64,000 nt of DNA from Gracilaria gracilis (taxonomy: Eukaryota; Rhodophyta; Florideophyceae; Gracilariales; Gracilariaceae). Below the pieces are notes generated by a model. The model saw only the letters and a program-made list of their open reading frames with translations. It did not search any database and was not told the DNA's origin. The stretch is taken from positions 310,001 to 374,000 of the forward strand of contig JARGSG010000051.1 of the NCBI GenBank assembly GCA_030374805.1, read 5' to 3'. Below, one piece after another: positions 53,172 through 64,000 of this stretch; the stretch's first letter is position 1; the number at the start of each line of letters is the position of its first letter. A program made the position numbers and the translations under genes.

Positions 53172-54227
53172 GTTTTGATGGCTCTTATGGCTTCTTGATG
53201 CCCTTTTCACGTGTTCTGCCACGTTTTTGTATTTTCAATTTTTTCGATTTTTTGCGCTTTTTTTGGACTTTCTCTCATGAAACCTTCTAAACTCTACTTA
53301 AACTAATTTGCACTCGTTCTGCACTTGTCCAGGTGCAATGCGAGGCACTCCGAATAGCTCAGCGTCGATATAGTTACTTGGCAGCTTTGATCCAATTTGG
53401 TCCAAATGATTGGATTTATGTGCCCACCGCCGGCGGCTTTGACACGTTGCAAGATACTTGTAACTTTTGGACGTTTTGCGAAATCGTCGTTTTTGGGGTC
53501 GTCTGAGGGGGGTGCCCCAGAAAGGTCAAAAACGGCGATTTGTTGATGAACTCCGGAGGCTTGTAACTTCTAATCCAGTTACTTGCCGAAGACGATCTGT
53601 AACTCGTTTGAAAGATAAAACGCTTCTCTACAGATTCGAGGCGCCTCCGACAAAAATTTGACAGGGTCCACCCGGATCGGCGTTGATATTTTTCAAATGC
53701 CTGAAATGAAGTTTTTTGGGGGGTAGCCCCACAGCAGTCAACTCTGGACCACTGCCTTCGTGTCTATGGAGCGGGTACTACACCCAGAGGGTTTCACAAA
53801 CCTAAGGCTGGGCGGTGGCAGCCGGGCCGCCTGTAAAAGTCGTAACACAGGGCTTTGGACGCTCCGACACAAGTGCTCCCACTTGGCCGTCACTGCTTAG
53901 CGAACGCGGCCACTGTGGTGCAGTCTTGAGTGCCTCTGTGGACACACAGGTTTCCGCACCAAAGCTCCGCTTCGACTTGTACCGCTCTGGCTTCCCCCAT
54001 TGGGTGCTGGCGTTCGCCAAGTTTCCCCGAGTACTCCTTCGGCTCTCCGGTTGCAATAACCTGAAGATTCCTGATTGAACAGGGCCTGAGTCCACCGTCC
54101 TTTGCAGGAGGGCACGGCAGGATACTAGTCTCGTACGACTGCGTCCCTGGACCCGCTTGCACTCACGAACTCCCAGAAGAAAAGACGAACGATAACGGCA
54201 GAGGTCAGCGGGGCTGGGCCCATAACC
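53172..54227 (-). other. Leader-like region of copia family C, then unassigned sequence
   Basis: Directly upstream (plus sense) of LTR-C the primer site TGGGCCCAG appears in reverse at 54213-54224, so the sequence left of it is the leader of a family C element in minus orientation. Going further left, no gag was recognised; 53172-53700 is unassigned and holds no supported gene. The element is truncated or is a short non-autonomous derivative. Confidence 0.55.
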
Positions 54228-55022
54228 TGATGGAGGTTATAGCTGGGAAGGGAAGGTTGATGCAAAGGGAAGGTGGGGATATGCAAAGGAAGTTCGCCCA
54301 GCTCTGGCTCGGATTTACTTGGAGGTGCTTCTGTCACAACTTATGTAGCACTACGTCGTCGCACTCCCGCTCACTTCCACTCCGAGTAAAACCTAAGCCA
54401 CCAAGCGGGGACACTCAATACTACCAATCATCATCTAACATAACATGGTAACACTGCCACAATTCATGACAGCTTACAACTAACAAGGCACAACAGTGCA
54501 CAACAGTGCGCAACAAGTTACGTGCCTACTCAACAAGTTACGTGCCTACACATAACGATGACCATGCACAAATTCACATTGTGCCAATACACTGTAATCC
54601 GTACACCACACCAATATGTGTATGCTCCAGCTCACCAAGTACCACGTAACCACAAATTCACTCAACGCCATAAGTTCCCACAACATGTTACCACAGTGTT
54701 CGTGTAATCCTCATGACTGTACCTGACTCATCACCATAGCGCACCAAGTTGCATCAATGTGTTCAACATGTGCACGTACATAGCTGTGCACACTGTCCAG
54801 CATACCATCTGTGCTAGCTACACACGTGTATCCCAGAACAACCCAGTAGTGTCATAACACTTGTACACACTACGTTGCATGTGCACATTTGCAGTAGCCA
54901 ATCAGAAGCCAGTTTCACGTTGAGTTTGCACAAACGCGCATATGCGCTTTTCCAGCAGCACCCTCCAAAACAGCCCATGCTCCCCTGCACTTTTGCTTTC
55001 AGTGACAGCACTCGGTCAACAT
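54228..55022 (-). repeat. LTR-C, third copia LTR family
   Basis: 795 bp, TGTTGACC...TCCATCA on the minus strand. Near its start it shares with LTR-A and LTR-B the core AAAAGCGCATATGCG, AACGTGAAAC and GATTGGCTACTGCAAATG, but the rest is different, with a repeat-rich stretch (ACAAGTTACGTGCCTAC twice, near 54510-54550). It is inserted in LINE coding sequence at 55023. A second LTR-C is not in the window. Confidence 0.8.
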
Positions 55023-56580
55023 CCAACAATTTCATCACCGAGTTGATTCGATTCACTGTTTGAGATGCTGTTTCGTCCTCGACGGTGTGAAGGAATTCGT
55101 CCAACAGTTGTCTCTTCTTTGCCCGACAACGACGTTTAATGAATCGGTCAATCTCCTTGTACACATTCCACATTTGAATGTTGCCACTTCGTTTCCAGCG
55201 TTTGTAATATGTAGATCGCACACGACTCAACTGGTCAAGACTAGAATCCCAGAAGAAGCGATATCGGTCAGGACGCATTGATACGGAAGTGATCCAAGGG
55301 CTACTGATTGTGTCTACAAGTTGGGTACAAGCATCCTCCAGATCTTCTTTTGAGTTTGCGTGGTCAAAACGTGTAGCCACATTAGGCAAATTGGCTTTGT
55401 AATACGTCTGAGCGTCTTCGATTTTGTCCACGCATTTGAGTTACGCCCTCGAAATCTTCGGTTTTCTTGGTGAGAATTGAGTTGTCATCCAGTCAATGTC
55501 TGCAACAACCATGTTGTGATCCGAGACTGCATCCCACGATCCACTTGCTGTTGCTACATTTCGAACAGACACTCGCTTCAAGATGAAGAAATCCACTACA
55601 CTCGAACCATTTGGGGTGCGAAATGTTGGCGTCAACTCGGATGGAGCCCTCAGCAAAAGGTCCCATTTGCGGATCCACGCTCGGAGGCGGCGACCATGCC
55701 TGTTTGTTCGTTGATCCCAGTCTTCACGACGGGAATTCCAGTCGCCAGACAGTAATGTCGGACCACGGATCAAAGACTTCAATCGCTCCAGGAATCCCTT
55801 CATGTCCTCATCTGAAGCGCTCGGACTAAGATATACTCCTATCACATTGAGATCTGGGCGAACTCTCAGTGCCAGGATTGGGTATACCGCGGTCCCGTAC
55901 TTGGCCACGACCTTCGTAGAGAAGCATTGATGATGGAAAATCGTGATCCCACCTCTCGCCACTCGACTCCTATACTCTGCTTCCAGCGCCACACTCACAT
56001 GTGGCAATGCCAACGACAGCTCATCTGAGGGACGTTGCCATGTTTCCACAACGCACAGAAAGTCTAATCCTAAAACTTTCCATGCACGGTGGACTTCGGC
56101 CCCGCTATGTGCGAGACCTCTCACGTTGAAAGTACCAACCCGGATCACAACCCCTCACCATTTGGGTGACCATCACGTAGAATTGGACCGGTTTGCGTCG
56201 CAGTCGAGGGCACATTAATGCTCACGGAGAACACATTTCGTACCAATCTGTTCGGAAGACGCATTTCGTGGTCATAAGTGGGAGCACCATCGTGGTCCCA
56301 ATCTGATGACAGACTCTCATTAGAAGTCTGAAGCGGTTCCAATGGGCTCGTTTGGGCCCCTTCCATAGTGATAACTTTCGGATCGGCGGTCACTGCTCCT
56401 GTACTCGCAGTGATTGCAGTGGTGTGCTGTGCGAAATGTGGGAGTTCGTTAATTACCGTGTTATGAGCTTCATTGTTTGCTCCAGACATCGAAACGACAC
56501 TTTGTCGAGTGTCGGTGGACAAGTCCGACGACTGCGATTGAACACTCAACAGATATCCCGCATCGTCGAAATTGAACAAC
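55023..56580 (-). mobile_element. LINE fragment: ORF1 end, endonuclease, start of RT protein
   Basis: Minus strand. From 56580 leftward: Ser/Thr-rich ORF1-like end (LSVQSQSSDLSTDTRQSVVSMSGANNEAH ... NGEGL), the endonuclease domain (56148-55441), then the spacer before the reverse transcriptase (MDKIEDAQTYYKANLPNVATRF ... RINSVMKL), interrupted at 55023 by LTR-C. It is the only endonuclease-bearing piece of this LINE family in the window and supplies the part missing from the truncated copies. Confidence 0.82.
55441..56148 (-). CDS. LINE AP-type endonuclease domain
   Basis: 235 aa beginning MIRVGTFNVRGLAHSGAEVHRAW. Exonuclease-endonuclease-phosphatase signatures: FNVRGL (metal-binding Asn), LCVVETW (catalytic Glu), VIGVYLSPSASDED (strand with Tyr), LSGDWNSRREDWD (Asp, Asn), SDHNMVVADI (SDH). 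This domain nicks the target DNA and gives the 3' end used to prime reverse transcription. The stop at 55441 separates it from the downstream spacer by one frame change at about 55431-55441, so the LINE protein is broken there or read as separate frames. Confidence 0.88.
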   Translation of the reverse strand: MIRVGTFNVRGLAHSGAEVHRAWKVLGLDFLCVVETWQRPSDELSLALPHVSVALEAEYRSRVARGGITIFHHQCFSTKVVAKYGTAVYPILALRVRPDLNVIGVYLSPSASDEDMKGFLERLKSLIRGPTLLSGDWNSRREDWDQRTNRHGRRLRAWIRKWDLLLRAPSELTPTFRTPNGSSVVDFFILKRVSVRNVATASGSWDAVSDHNMVVADIDWMTTQFSPRKPKISRA

Positions 56581-58772
56581 AAGAGCGATCTACGTATTAC
56601 AAACGGTGGAAACGAAGTGGCAACGTTCAAATGTGGAATGTGTACAAGGAGATTGACCGATTCATTAAACGTCGTTGTCGGGCAAAAAAGAGACAACTGT
56701 TGAAAGAATTTCTTGAATCAGCCGAGGACGAAACAGCATCTCAAACAGTGAACCGAATAAACTCGGTGATGAAATTACGATCTCAACATAGCGCACGGGC
56801 ACTGGAACGTAGAAATCCATTAGACCCACAGGACTATGCTGAGTTTATTGCCGAGTACCAACCACCAGAATGTGGGGTGAAAGCAGTCTTATTTGACGTT
56901 CCGGACTCGTTCCGGATTGCATTGGAAGAGTCGATCAAGGATGCAAAGAAGGGAAGATCGATTGGACGTGATAGCGTGGCGTCGAAAATGCTACAGGTCA
57001 GTCCAACTTTTTGCGCGTCCACGCTTCTCAAGCTGTGGCGGGCGTGTGGCAAGTTGGCATATATACCTTTAACGCTGCGGTAGACACGTATCTCGCCCAT
57101 ATACAAGAAAGACAACATCTCGGTACCATCCAACTACCGACCGATATCTATTCTGTCGCACTTGCGTAAAGCAATTTCGGCTGCATTAAACTCGATTGTG
57201 GTGAACTATATCGAGTTTCATGAGTATCAGTATGGGTTCTCAAAGTACAATGGAACAAAACAGTCGATTCTGGAGGTGAATAACATCATCACAAACGGCC
57301 ACTCGCGTGTGGCAGTACTGGATCTAACGAAGGCGTACGACAAAGTCAACCGAAAACTATTGTCGCAAGTGTGCGTATCGAGGTTACAACCGAAGCATGC
57401 GGCAATGACTACTTTGCTGCTGCAATTAGTCAACGCTTTCATAAATGGAAATTGGAAAGATGAGCAAGTACAAATGACTCTTGAAGTCCCCCAAGGTGAC
57501 CCCTTCAGCTGTACGTTGTTCAACATGTATATTGACTCCATGCTGTATCGAGTGCAGGAGGTACCATATCATGTGTCGGATCGAGGTGCAAGTGCATTTG
57601 CAGACGATGTGATCCTAATGGCGAAGACCGACAGCGGGCTGCAACAACTGCTAGACATATGCAGTAGTTAGGGCAAAGAAATGCAAATGCCGTGGAACAC
57701 TGCAAACGGCAAGTCGATGGTACTGCAACTGCCTGCAGACCAAAATCACCCTGCAATATTCACACTTGCTGGTGATAAGCTGAGCGTGGTACGTAGTGCA
57801 GTATATCTGGGGGTGTCTCTAACCACCAGTGGAGTAACAGCCGACAAGCACATGGAACGGGTACAAAATGCCCAACGTCGATTAGGAAGCCTAGCCGGTG
57901 CTGGTCTGCACCGGAATGGATTTGATACGCGCAGCTGTGTGAGATTGTACCGCGCATTCGTGAGGTCGATTTACGAATATGCGTTGCATCTTGTACCGCT
58001 CACACCACATTTGGTAATGGCGATAGTAAAGCTTGAAGCAACATTCTTCGAACTGATTCTTGGAAGAATGGCATCTCGGTTTGGAACATATCGGGTGCCA
58101 ATGATGCGTGCACTTTGTCGTTTAGAGTCTGCGGCTCTGCGACGAATTGTGCTCGCCTCCAAACGTTTACGGCACTATCAATCATGTCGTGAAAAGGCAT
58201 TGAACCTTGACTTGGAACACAGATCGTGACAGTTGAAGGTGAACCGAGCGTGTCGGCAGCTGTCGCTGTATAATGCACATCCTTCAATTTCGGCACTGCG
58301 ATCTGAAATTGATAATGTGTGTACAACGGGAATAGGAAGGATACGGGATGTGGAGTGGAAACTTGCCTCGGCAAGACGCGTTCGCAAAATCCCGTGTGCA
58401 GCAAAATGGAAAATACCCACCCGTTCTTCGGTTGCGAAAGGTTTCGCACCGAATGATGGGTATCCGATGGTACTTCAATGTGTTCTCAGTGAACCTAGTG
58501 GGGGCACGTGATGTACTTGGACACGAGTACTGGAAGTACGGAAGACTGAAAGTACTACTCGGAATGGAAGATTGGTCACCTGGAGACAGGCAGGAGGCGA
58601 CCGAAATACTAGAGGTACTGGAAGAAGCACAGTTGTATATCTGTGCTATAAGTAGTAAGAATGAATGCGTTGGTTCGTAATTGACCAAGTTAGTTTACAT
58701 CTTGACAGTGTTACCCTGCTGCTCTTAATGGGACATTGGGAACACTTTAAATAAACTGCAATTGATTGAAAA
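56581..58772 (+). mobile_element. LINE 3' part with reverse transcriptase, plus strand
   Basis: Starts within RSTYYKRWKRSGNVQMWNVYKE and runs through the RT (KAYDKVNRKLLSQV, VPQGDPFSCTLFNMYID, FADDVILMAKTD, YLGVSLTTSGV) to the A-rich tail CAATTGATTGAAAA at 58772. Stops split it at about 57081, 57669, 58227 and elsewhere, so it is a dead copy. It lies head to head with the minus LINE piece; about 190 bp of the two overlap in content but differ at many positions, so they are from different copies. Confidence 0.88.
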
Positions 58773-59490
58773 TGTTGAGTGTTCGGCTCGTCTTCTGTTG
58801 CAATGGGCTGTTCAGAGTCAGTTGAAATGCTCATAGGCTGTGGAGATTCTGTTGCTCCTGCTTCCTCTGGCACAAAGTGGACATTCGTCCCAGGCCCAAT
58901 ATTGCCGTCTATCGTCCGATCAGTGAGCTGAACCATCGTTGGAACCCTTCTTTCAACGATGGACGCGGTCGACTCTTCGGCAAAACGTACATAAGTTCTC
59001 ATTTTCGTATGGGCATCTATCGCCGCTACAGTTCATTGGGATGCCTCTGCGAACCTAATATGTGTACGCAATGGTGCAAGGCGGTCGATCGGATTGGCAG
59101 CTCTGGTATGAGTCCCCTTAGGTACCATCGGACTTGCATTGGAAGAATCTCGGTTGACTTTTCCATGCTGCTTTGCATTCAGGTTCACATTCCGGTTCGG
59201 TGTAGTTGGCTGCTCATTGTGCATCAATTCCTGGGTTACCTTCACTTGGGACGTATACCAATGCTTGGCCCACGCTGACGTTGTGCGAGTTGCTGCAGTC
59301 TGCAGGCGATATAGCGCCTGCTCCAGGTTCTTCGGTCGTCGTTCGGCCTTACTCATCATCTTTCGCGATGACATGGCATTCGAGGTGGCGGCGAAGTTAG
59401 GCATGTGCGTGTACCTGGCTTTTCTGGGACTAATAACCTGATTGATGCAACCGACAGGGAGCTTCTCAGATCTTATCCGGGAGTTGTTCA
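58773..59490 (-). other. Gag-like or unassigned region in opposite orientation
   Basis: Minus-strand protein with repeated TH(I/V)RFAE-type motifs (LRTHIRFAEASQ; RTYVRFAEES) and polar linkers (MSSRKMMSKAERRPKNLEQALYRLQTAATR). This resembles an N-terminal gag or linker region, facing away from the gypsy pol. It may be an inverted part of the same element or another element. Confidence 0.4.
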
Positions 59491-60358
59491 CTACCTACTG
59501 GACACCTATGCCACTGACGACGTCATTATGGATGCCCATCAGGACGTGATTTCCTTCAGGCTAAGCACCAATGTGACCGAGTCGGACTTTGCTGACCAAC
59601 TATGGAAGAAGGCGTACCGTTGAGGAAATGTGTTTTCCGAAGGTCGACTCAAGCATCAATTCATCGCGGGGCTGCTTCCAGCCATTAGGACACATGTGCA
59701 GAATCATCACACAGACCACCAGAAGCTTTTCTTCCGTCAGCTGGTTACGTATGCCGAGGGTTAGGGCAAAACCTATAGGACTTTTCGCCGGGCTGCCGAC
59801 ACGGATGCCAGAGGCCGAACTTCCCCGTTGCGGAAAAGCTCTAAAGTCCATATGGTCAATTCCTCTGAAAGCGCGTCCGTTGGCCGCATGCATTCGGAAG
59901 AGTGAGATATCCTTGCAGTCTTTTCCTCTTCCGTGCCGTCTGGTGCTCCATCCATACCGACCACCGGGACGAGCTATCTATCTGGACATATCACGCCAAG
60001 GTACACCTTTGTTCAACCTAGGCAGGACGTTTTAACCCGATATGGGGCATACTTTATTTGCCTGTCCACGGCGAGACCGTGTGACTGCATGAAGTTCATG
60101 CTAGAGGACGTTAGCAAGAACCTTTTGGCCAGAAGGGATGAGAACTCTCAAGCGATAGAGTCCGAAGGAATGTACGCTCGCCCGTACCAAGGAAGTTCGC
60201 AGTCTCCAGGCTCTAGTCGATACGCCACCCCCCGTGAGACTATCCGTTCTTCGCAATTCAACGTTATTGACTCGAACGACGCGGAACAGATTCCACAGGT
60301 ACAGGACGACGGAGATCCACTGGCCCGCCATGCAGAAACGGAACAGGAAAACGAATAG
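59405..60358 (+). pseudogene. Gypsy gag-like region (fossil)
   Basis: Recognisable capsid-type segments (RELLRSYPGVVHYLLDTYATDDVIMDAHQDVISFRLS and further blocks in other frames), in the place of gag before protease. Dead; a few breaks. Confidence 0.55.
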
Positions 60359-60483
60359 AGGAGCGGAACGAGGCCAACTGCCCCTCTGGGGATCATAGCC
60401 TCAAACCTGTTGGACCCCAGGAGGCAGTTTCCACCAGCTTCTCAAGTCCTTCGAAGTCTAACCAACCAGTGGAGAATTGAATT

Positions 60484-60850
60484 AACGACTTGGAAGAGCC
60501 GTCATCGGATGACACGGACCCAGTTTGTGTCCTTAGGAAGGAGAACTACAAGTTTCGAATGACTATAGGACTCCGCACCTCCCACGCCCAAGTAATTACG
60601 AGCGTGCTAGATACCGCTGCTGGCCCGAACCTGGTACATCCAAATGTCCTACCATATGGTTGGGAGGACAAGGTTCAGAAGAGGAAGACCCCCAGGATCA
60701 CAGAAGCGTCACGGCGGCCCATGGCCATTAAAGGAATCATGCCATTGTTTATCCAATTGGGCAATCTAACGTCCGTACTTGTTTCCATGTTTGTCCCAAT
60801 TTGGGCGCGGAGTGCATCGTTGGGACTACCTTCATCGACAGTTACGTGAA
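60484..60850 (+). pseudogene. Gypsy protease-like region (fossil)
   Basis: SHAQVITSVLDTAAGPNLVHPNVLP fits the retropepsin core, in which D-T/S-G/A-A lies after a hydrophobic strand. Between gag and RT, as expected. Dead. Confidence 0.55.
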
Positions 60851-61310
60851 GGCCATTTATCCAGGTCTTCGGAAAGTCGCGTTCAATCGCGCACATCCAG
60901 TGGCTTCGGTAGGTTCCAAACCGGGACAAGACGCGAATCCATGACGTCCTCCACTGGCTACAAACATCGTGTCAAACAAGGTCAAACTCACAAAGGCGGT
61001 GTTGATACCACCAATGACTTAAACCACCGCTTGGGCACAGTGCGAATCCTCTGGTCTGTTGACGCTTCAGAATCATCCGAAGACGATTCGGCGTCAACTC
61101 ACCCTCATGGCTAATGGCGTAATGGACGTTCGTCTGCGTCAGCCATTTATGGCCAATCTCAGTAATTTCCGAGACCAACCAGTTCGGCTACCTAAGGGGA
61201 TAGGGGTTGGCATCGCCCTTCCAGCTTCTCTGGCCATTATGGAAACCATTCTGTACGACTCTACCCCCAACGACGACGAGGACGTTGAATCATGGTAGGG
61301 GGAAGTCCAC

Positions 61311-62640
61311 ATGGGCGAGGAATTCGAATCCTACCGACCTCAGGTTATAGAACTCCTTCGGGAATTCAAATCCATGTGGTCTCGCAAGTTGGGTGAAATT
61401 CGGGCTACCAAGCACCAAATTGACCTCAAGGAAGACTCAAATCTGGTGTATAAACACCCCTATAGGACAGACCTTAAGAGACGGTTCATCGTCGTCGAAA
61501 AAATGGCGAAGATGAGGAAGGCCAATGTGATTGAACCGGCCCCTCCACACCAGTCCGAATGGGCAAGTCCGTTTGTCCTGGTTGCCAAGAAAGACGGATC
61601 TTTACGGTTCTGCATTGACTACAGGAAACTTGATTCCATGACCAAACGGGATTCGAATCCTATTTCCCGTATGGACGAGTACCTTGACTCCTTAGGAGAT
61701 GCGACTGCCTTTACAACCCTGGACGCCAATTGGGGTTATTGGCAGAAACCATCGGACAAAGCCGCAAAGCCACTGACGACGTTTGCGACCCACGAAGGAC
61801 TTTTCAGGTTTACCAGAATGCGCTTCGGTCTGATGAACGCGCCGGCGACTTTTCAGAGAGCGATGGACATTATCCTCTCAAGTTTCATATGGGAATTCGC
61901 TGTAGTCTACTTGGATGATGTCATTATCTTCTCGAAGACCACTGAGGAACACTTCAGCCACGTGAGAAAAGTTCTTAGGATTCTCCAACAGGCCGGAATA
62001 ACATTGAAACTACCCAAGTGCTTCCTCCTTCAGGCCTGTGTGGACTATCTTGGCCATGTGGTCTTGCCTGGACGGCTTAAAGTAGCCTCTAGGACCGGAG
62101 ACGCTATCCGCCAGGCGAAGCTTCCAAGGACCCACACGGAGCTGCATTCCTTCTTAGGACTCTTTAATGTCTACCGCCGCTTTGTCCAAGGGTTTGCGAA
62201 AATCGCTGCTCCGCTGAACGATATGCTGAGAAAAGGGACACCATCGGAGTTTGATTGCCTTACGGTGGAGCAATACGAAGCCTACCAGACCCTTAAGGAT
62301 AAGCTTCTTAATCCTCCTATCTTGGCCCTACCCAAACCGGACAAGCCGTACCTTCTTCATAGAGATGCGTCCAAGGGCCACATTGGATGTGTGCTTCTCC
62401 AGGAACGAGAAATCTCCCAAGGACTACCGACCAATTGGATATTAGAGTCGCTCACTGACGAACCCAGAGCGGAACTACAGCACGTCGGAGAAGGAGTGCT
62501 TAGCAATCGTCTGGTCTGTACTAACACTACGGCCATACTTGGAACGAGTCCGTTTTACTATTAGAACAGACCATCATTCCTTGAGGGGGCTCATGAACAT
62601 GATAGACGCTTCCAGTAGGCTCGCCCAATGAAGATTACGC
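61311..62640 (+). pseudogene. Gypsy reverse transcriptase and RNase H (fossil)
   Basis: RT: HQIDLKEDSNLVYKHPYR, WASPFVLVAKKDGSLRFCIDYRKLD, FTRMRFGLMNAPATFQRAMD, catalytic VVYLDDVIIFSKT (near 61900), LGHVV. Then the tether and RNase H start (KPYLLHRDASKGHIGCVLLQ). The family's usual reading order is kept; the element is broken. Confidence 0.93.
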
Positions 62641-62853
62641 CTTTCTGAGGTCTATTTCGACGTCGCATATAGGCCGGGTATCAAGCATCAAGCCGTCGAT
62701 GCCCTCTCCAGGATCCTGACAGACGGAACGGACCATTCTCTCTTAGACGACGAGCTACCCACTCCGGACCTCACGGAATACGAGTCAGAGAAAGAGGATG
62801 AGTACCTATTAGGGCAGGTTAATTGCGACGACCCAGAATTAGATGCGATCACG

Positions 62854-64000
62854 GTGTATCTTGTGAACTGGCCTATGAAAGAAGTTCATGAAGCGCAGAC
62901 CCTCAAGATCAATGCGGTTCAGCCGGAGGAAAAGGAGCTTCTCCCCATCACCCTCCATGAGCTCCTACAGGCCCAAAAAGACGATGTCGACTGCAATGAG
63001 CAGGCTGACCTCGTTGGAACCGGTGGCTGCCTATTTGAATATGACCGATTTGGATTGCTTTGTCGTAAAGCACCTCTGGACGGAGCCATCCAAAAAGTCA
63101 TTCCAAAGTCCCTCAAGGCACGAGTGCTTTACTTGGCTCATTATCCCCGGCTGTCTGGTCACGCTGGAGGGACGAAGATGTATCAGTCCTACGGAAGCAT
63201 TTCTATTGGCCGTTTATGGCAAATGACCTATGGTTTACTTCAAGGACATGCATTTCATGTGTGAAGGCGCGTGGCTTACGTGCCACGCATCCGACCAAAC
63301 TGAAGTTGTTTCCAGCCTCAGGACCATTGGAATTCATTGTGACTGATATTCTTGGGCCTTTGCCGCCTACGACCCGCGGGAACCGCTTCATATTGGTGAT
63401 TACCAATAGTTTCACCAAGCTTACACGAGCTATTTATCTGAGGTCCACCACGGCGACGGAAGTTGCTATGGCCTTCCTGAACCACTGGGTACATCCATAT
63501 GGTGTGCCGCTTTATCTCCTTTCCAACAATGGACCACAGTTCGTATGCAAGTTATTTGCACACGTCTGTGCATCCCTAGGCATTAAGCATGTCACCACGA
63601 CGGCTTATTAACCGCAGACCAATGGACAGGCCGAGGGTTTCAATCGGACCATCTTGGAAAGGCTGATGCACTACACAGCCGAGCACCAGGCTGACTGGGA
63701 TGACTACGTTGGACCACTAGTGTATACTTACAACACGCAAGTCTATAGGTCTACTGCAACACGCCTTTTGACCTGACGCTAACGTGACAGCCACCGCACT
63801 TTGCAATAGACCTAAAAGACTCATGGATTCCTCTGGACTACACCGCTGAGATGACTTCTGCCGAGGCCAAACGGTACTCCGGAAAGCAAATTGATGACAT
63901 TATCCGTACTGCCCGTACCACTCTAACGCGTTCCCAACGCAGATACAAGGCAAATTTCGACAAAGCCGTTCGGTTCAAACCGTCCTTCAAGGCCGGCGAG
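62854..64000 (+). pseudogene. Gypsy integrase (fossil, runs off window)
   Basis: Zinc-binding H-H-C-C region (ARVLYLAHYPRLSGHAGGTKM ... CISCVKARG) and catalytic core (FIVTDILGPLPPTTRGNRFILVITNSFTKLTRAIYL ... GVPLYLLSNNGPQFVCKLFAHVC), continuing toward the C-terminal domain at the edge. Broken in several places. Confidence 0.88.

Larger units (their letters stand above)
58773..64000 (+). mobile_element. Ty3/gypsy element, 3' end outside window (fossil)
   Basis: Order gag, protease, RT, RNase H, integrase: the Ty3 order. Gag-like region about 59405-60358, protease-like 60484-60850, RT-RNase H 61311-62640, spacer, integrase about 62854 to the window end. No left LTR recognised next to the LINE tail, and 58773-59490 reads as gag-like protein on the minus strand, so the left end is rearranged. 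Several breaks in coding frames; an old copy compared with the copia elements. Confidence 0.85.

Noticed and set aside
55023-58772. Single LINE inverted by twin priming
   Set aside because: The overlapping stretch differs at many positions between the two halves.

Overview
The window is eukaryotic and consists almost entirely of mobile DNA. Every gene I can recognise lies inside a transposable element. Visible GT-AG introns with TACTAAC-like branch sites, nested Ty1/copia and Ty3/gypsy elements, LINEs and long but intron-poor cargo genes suggest a compact algal or protist genome. A red alga of the Chondrus type is my best guess, by inference and not by any marker gene.

The backbone is a nest of elements dated by target-site duplications (TSDs). 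A copia remnant (A1, 1-2275) shares its LTR (2276-3003) with a second plus-strand copia, A2, whose 3' LTR is at 52444-53171. A2 is split by two insertions. The first is a minus-strand copia of the same family, A3 (4902-41912, TSD TGAGT). The second is a related copia, B (45076-52404, TSD ATGAA). A3 is in turn split by two large DNA transposons and LINE copies.

The first DNA transposon (5282-23621, 18.3 kb, TSD CC, TIR CGTCTGTGTTC) sits in A3's 3' LTR. It encodes a CACTA/EnSpm-like transposase plus cargo: a coiled-coil protein, a multi-pass membrane protein, a ketopantoate-reductase-like protein, a 2-oxoglutarate/Fe(II) oxygenase-like protein, a large protein joining an amino (DNA) methyltransferase domain to a SET domain, and a further unknown coiled-coil protein. 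The oxygenase and methyltransferase-SET genes diverge from a long palindrome. This is the best candidate in the window for a new system: a transposon with both a DNA-methylase/histone-methylase fusion and a possible demethylase.

The second DNA transposon (30814-40598, 9.8 kb, 50-bp TIRs, TSD TCA) sits in A3's leader. It carries a PIF/Harbinger transposase, a SAP-like gene, a DNA polymerase alpha B-subunit (POLA2) gene and an NRAMP metal transporter fused to an unknown N-terminal region. The last two look like captured host genes.

To the right of A2 lie a solitary-looking LTR of a third copia family (54228-55022), two LINE pieces head to head (55023-58772) and a Ty3/gypsy element running off the window (about 58773-64000).
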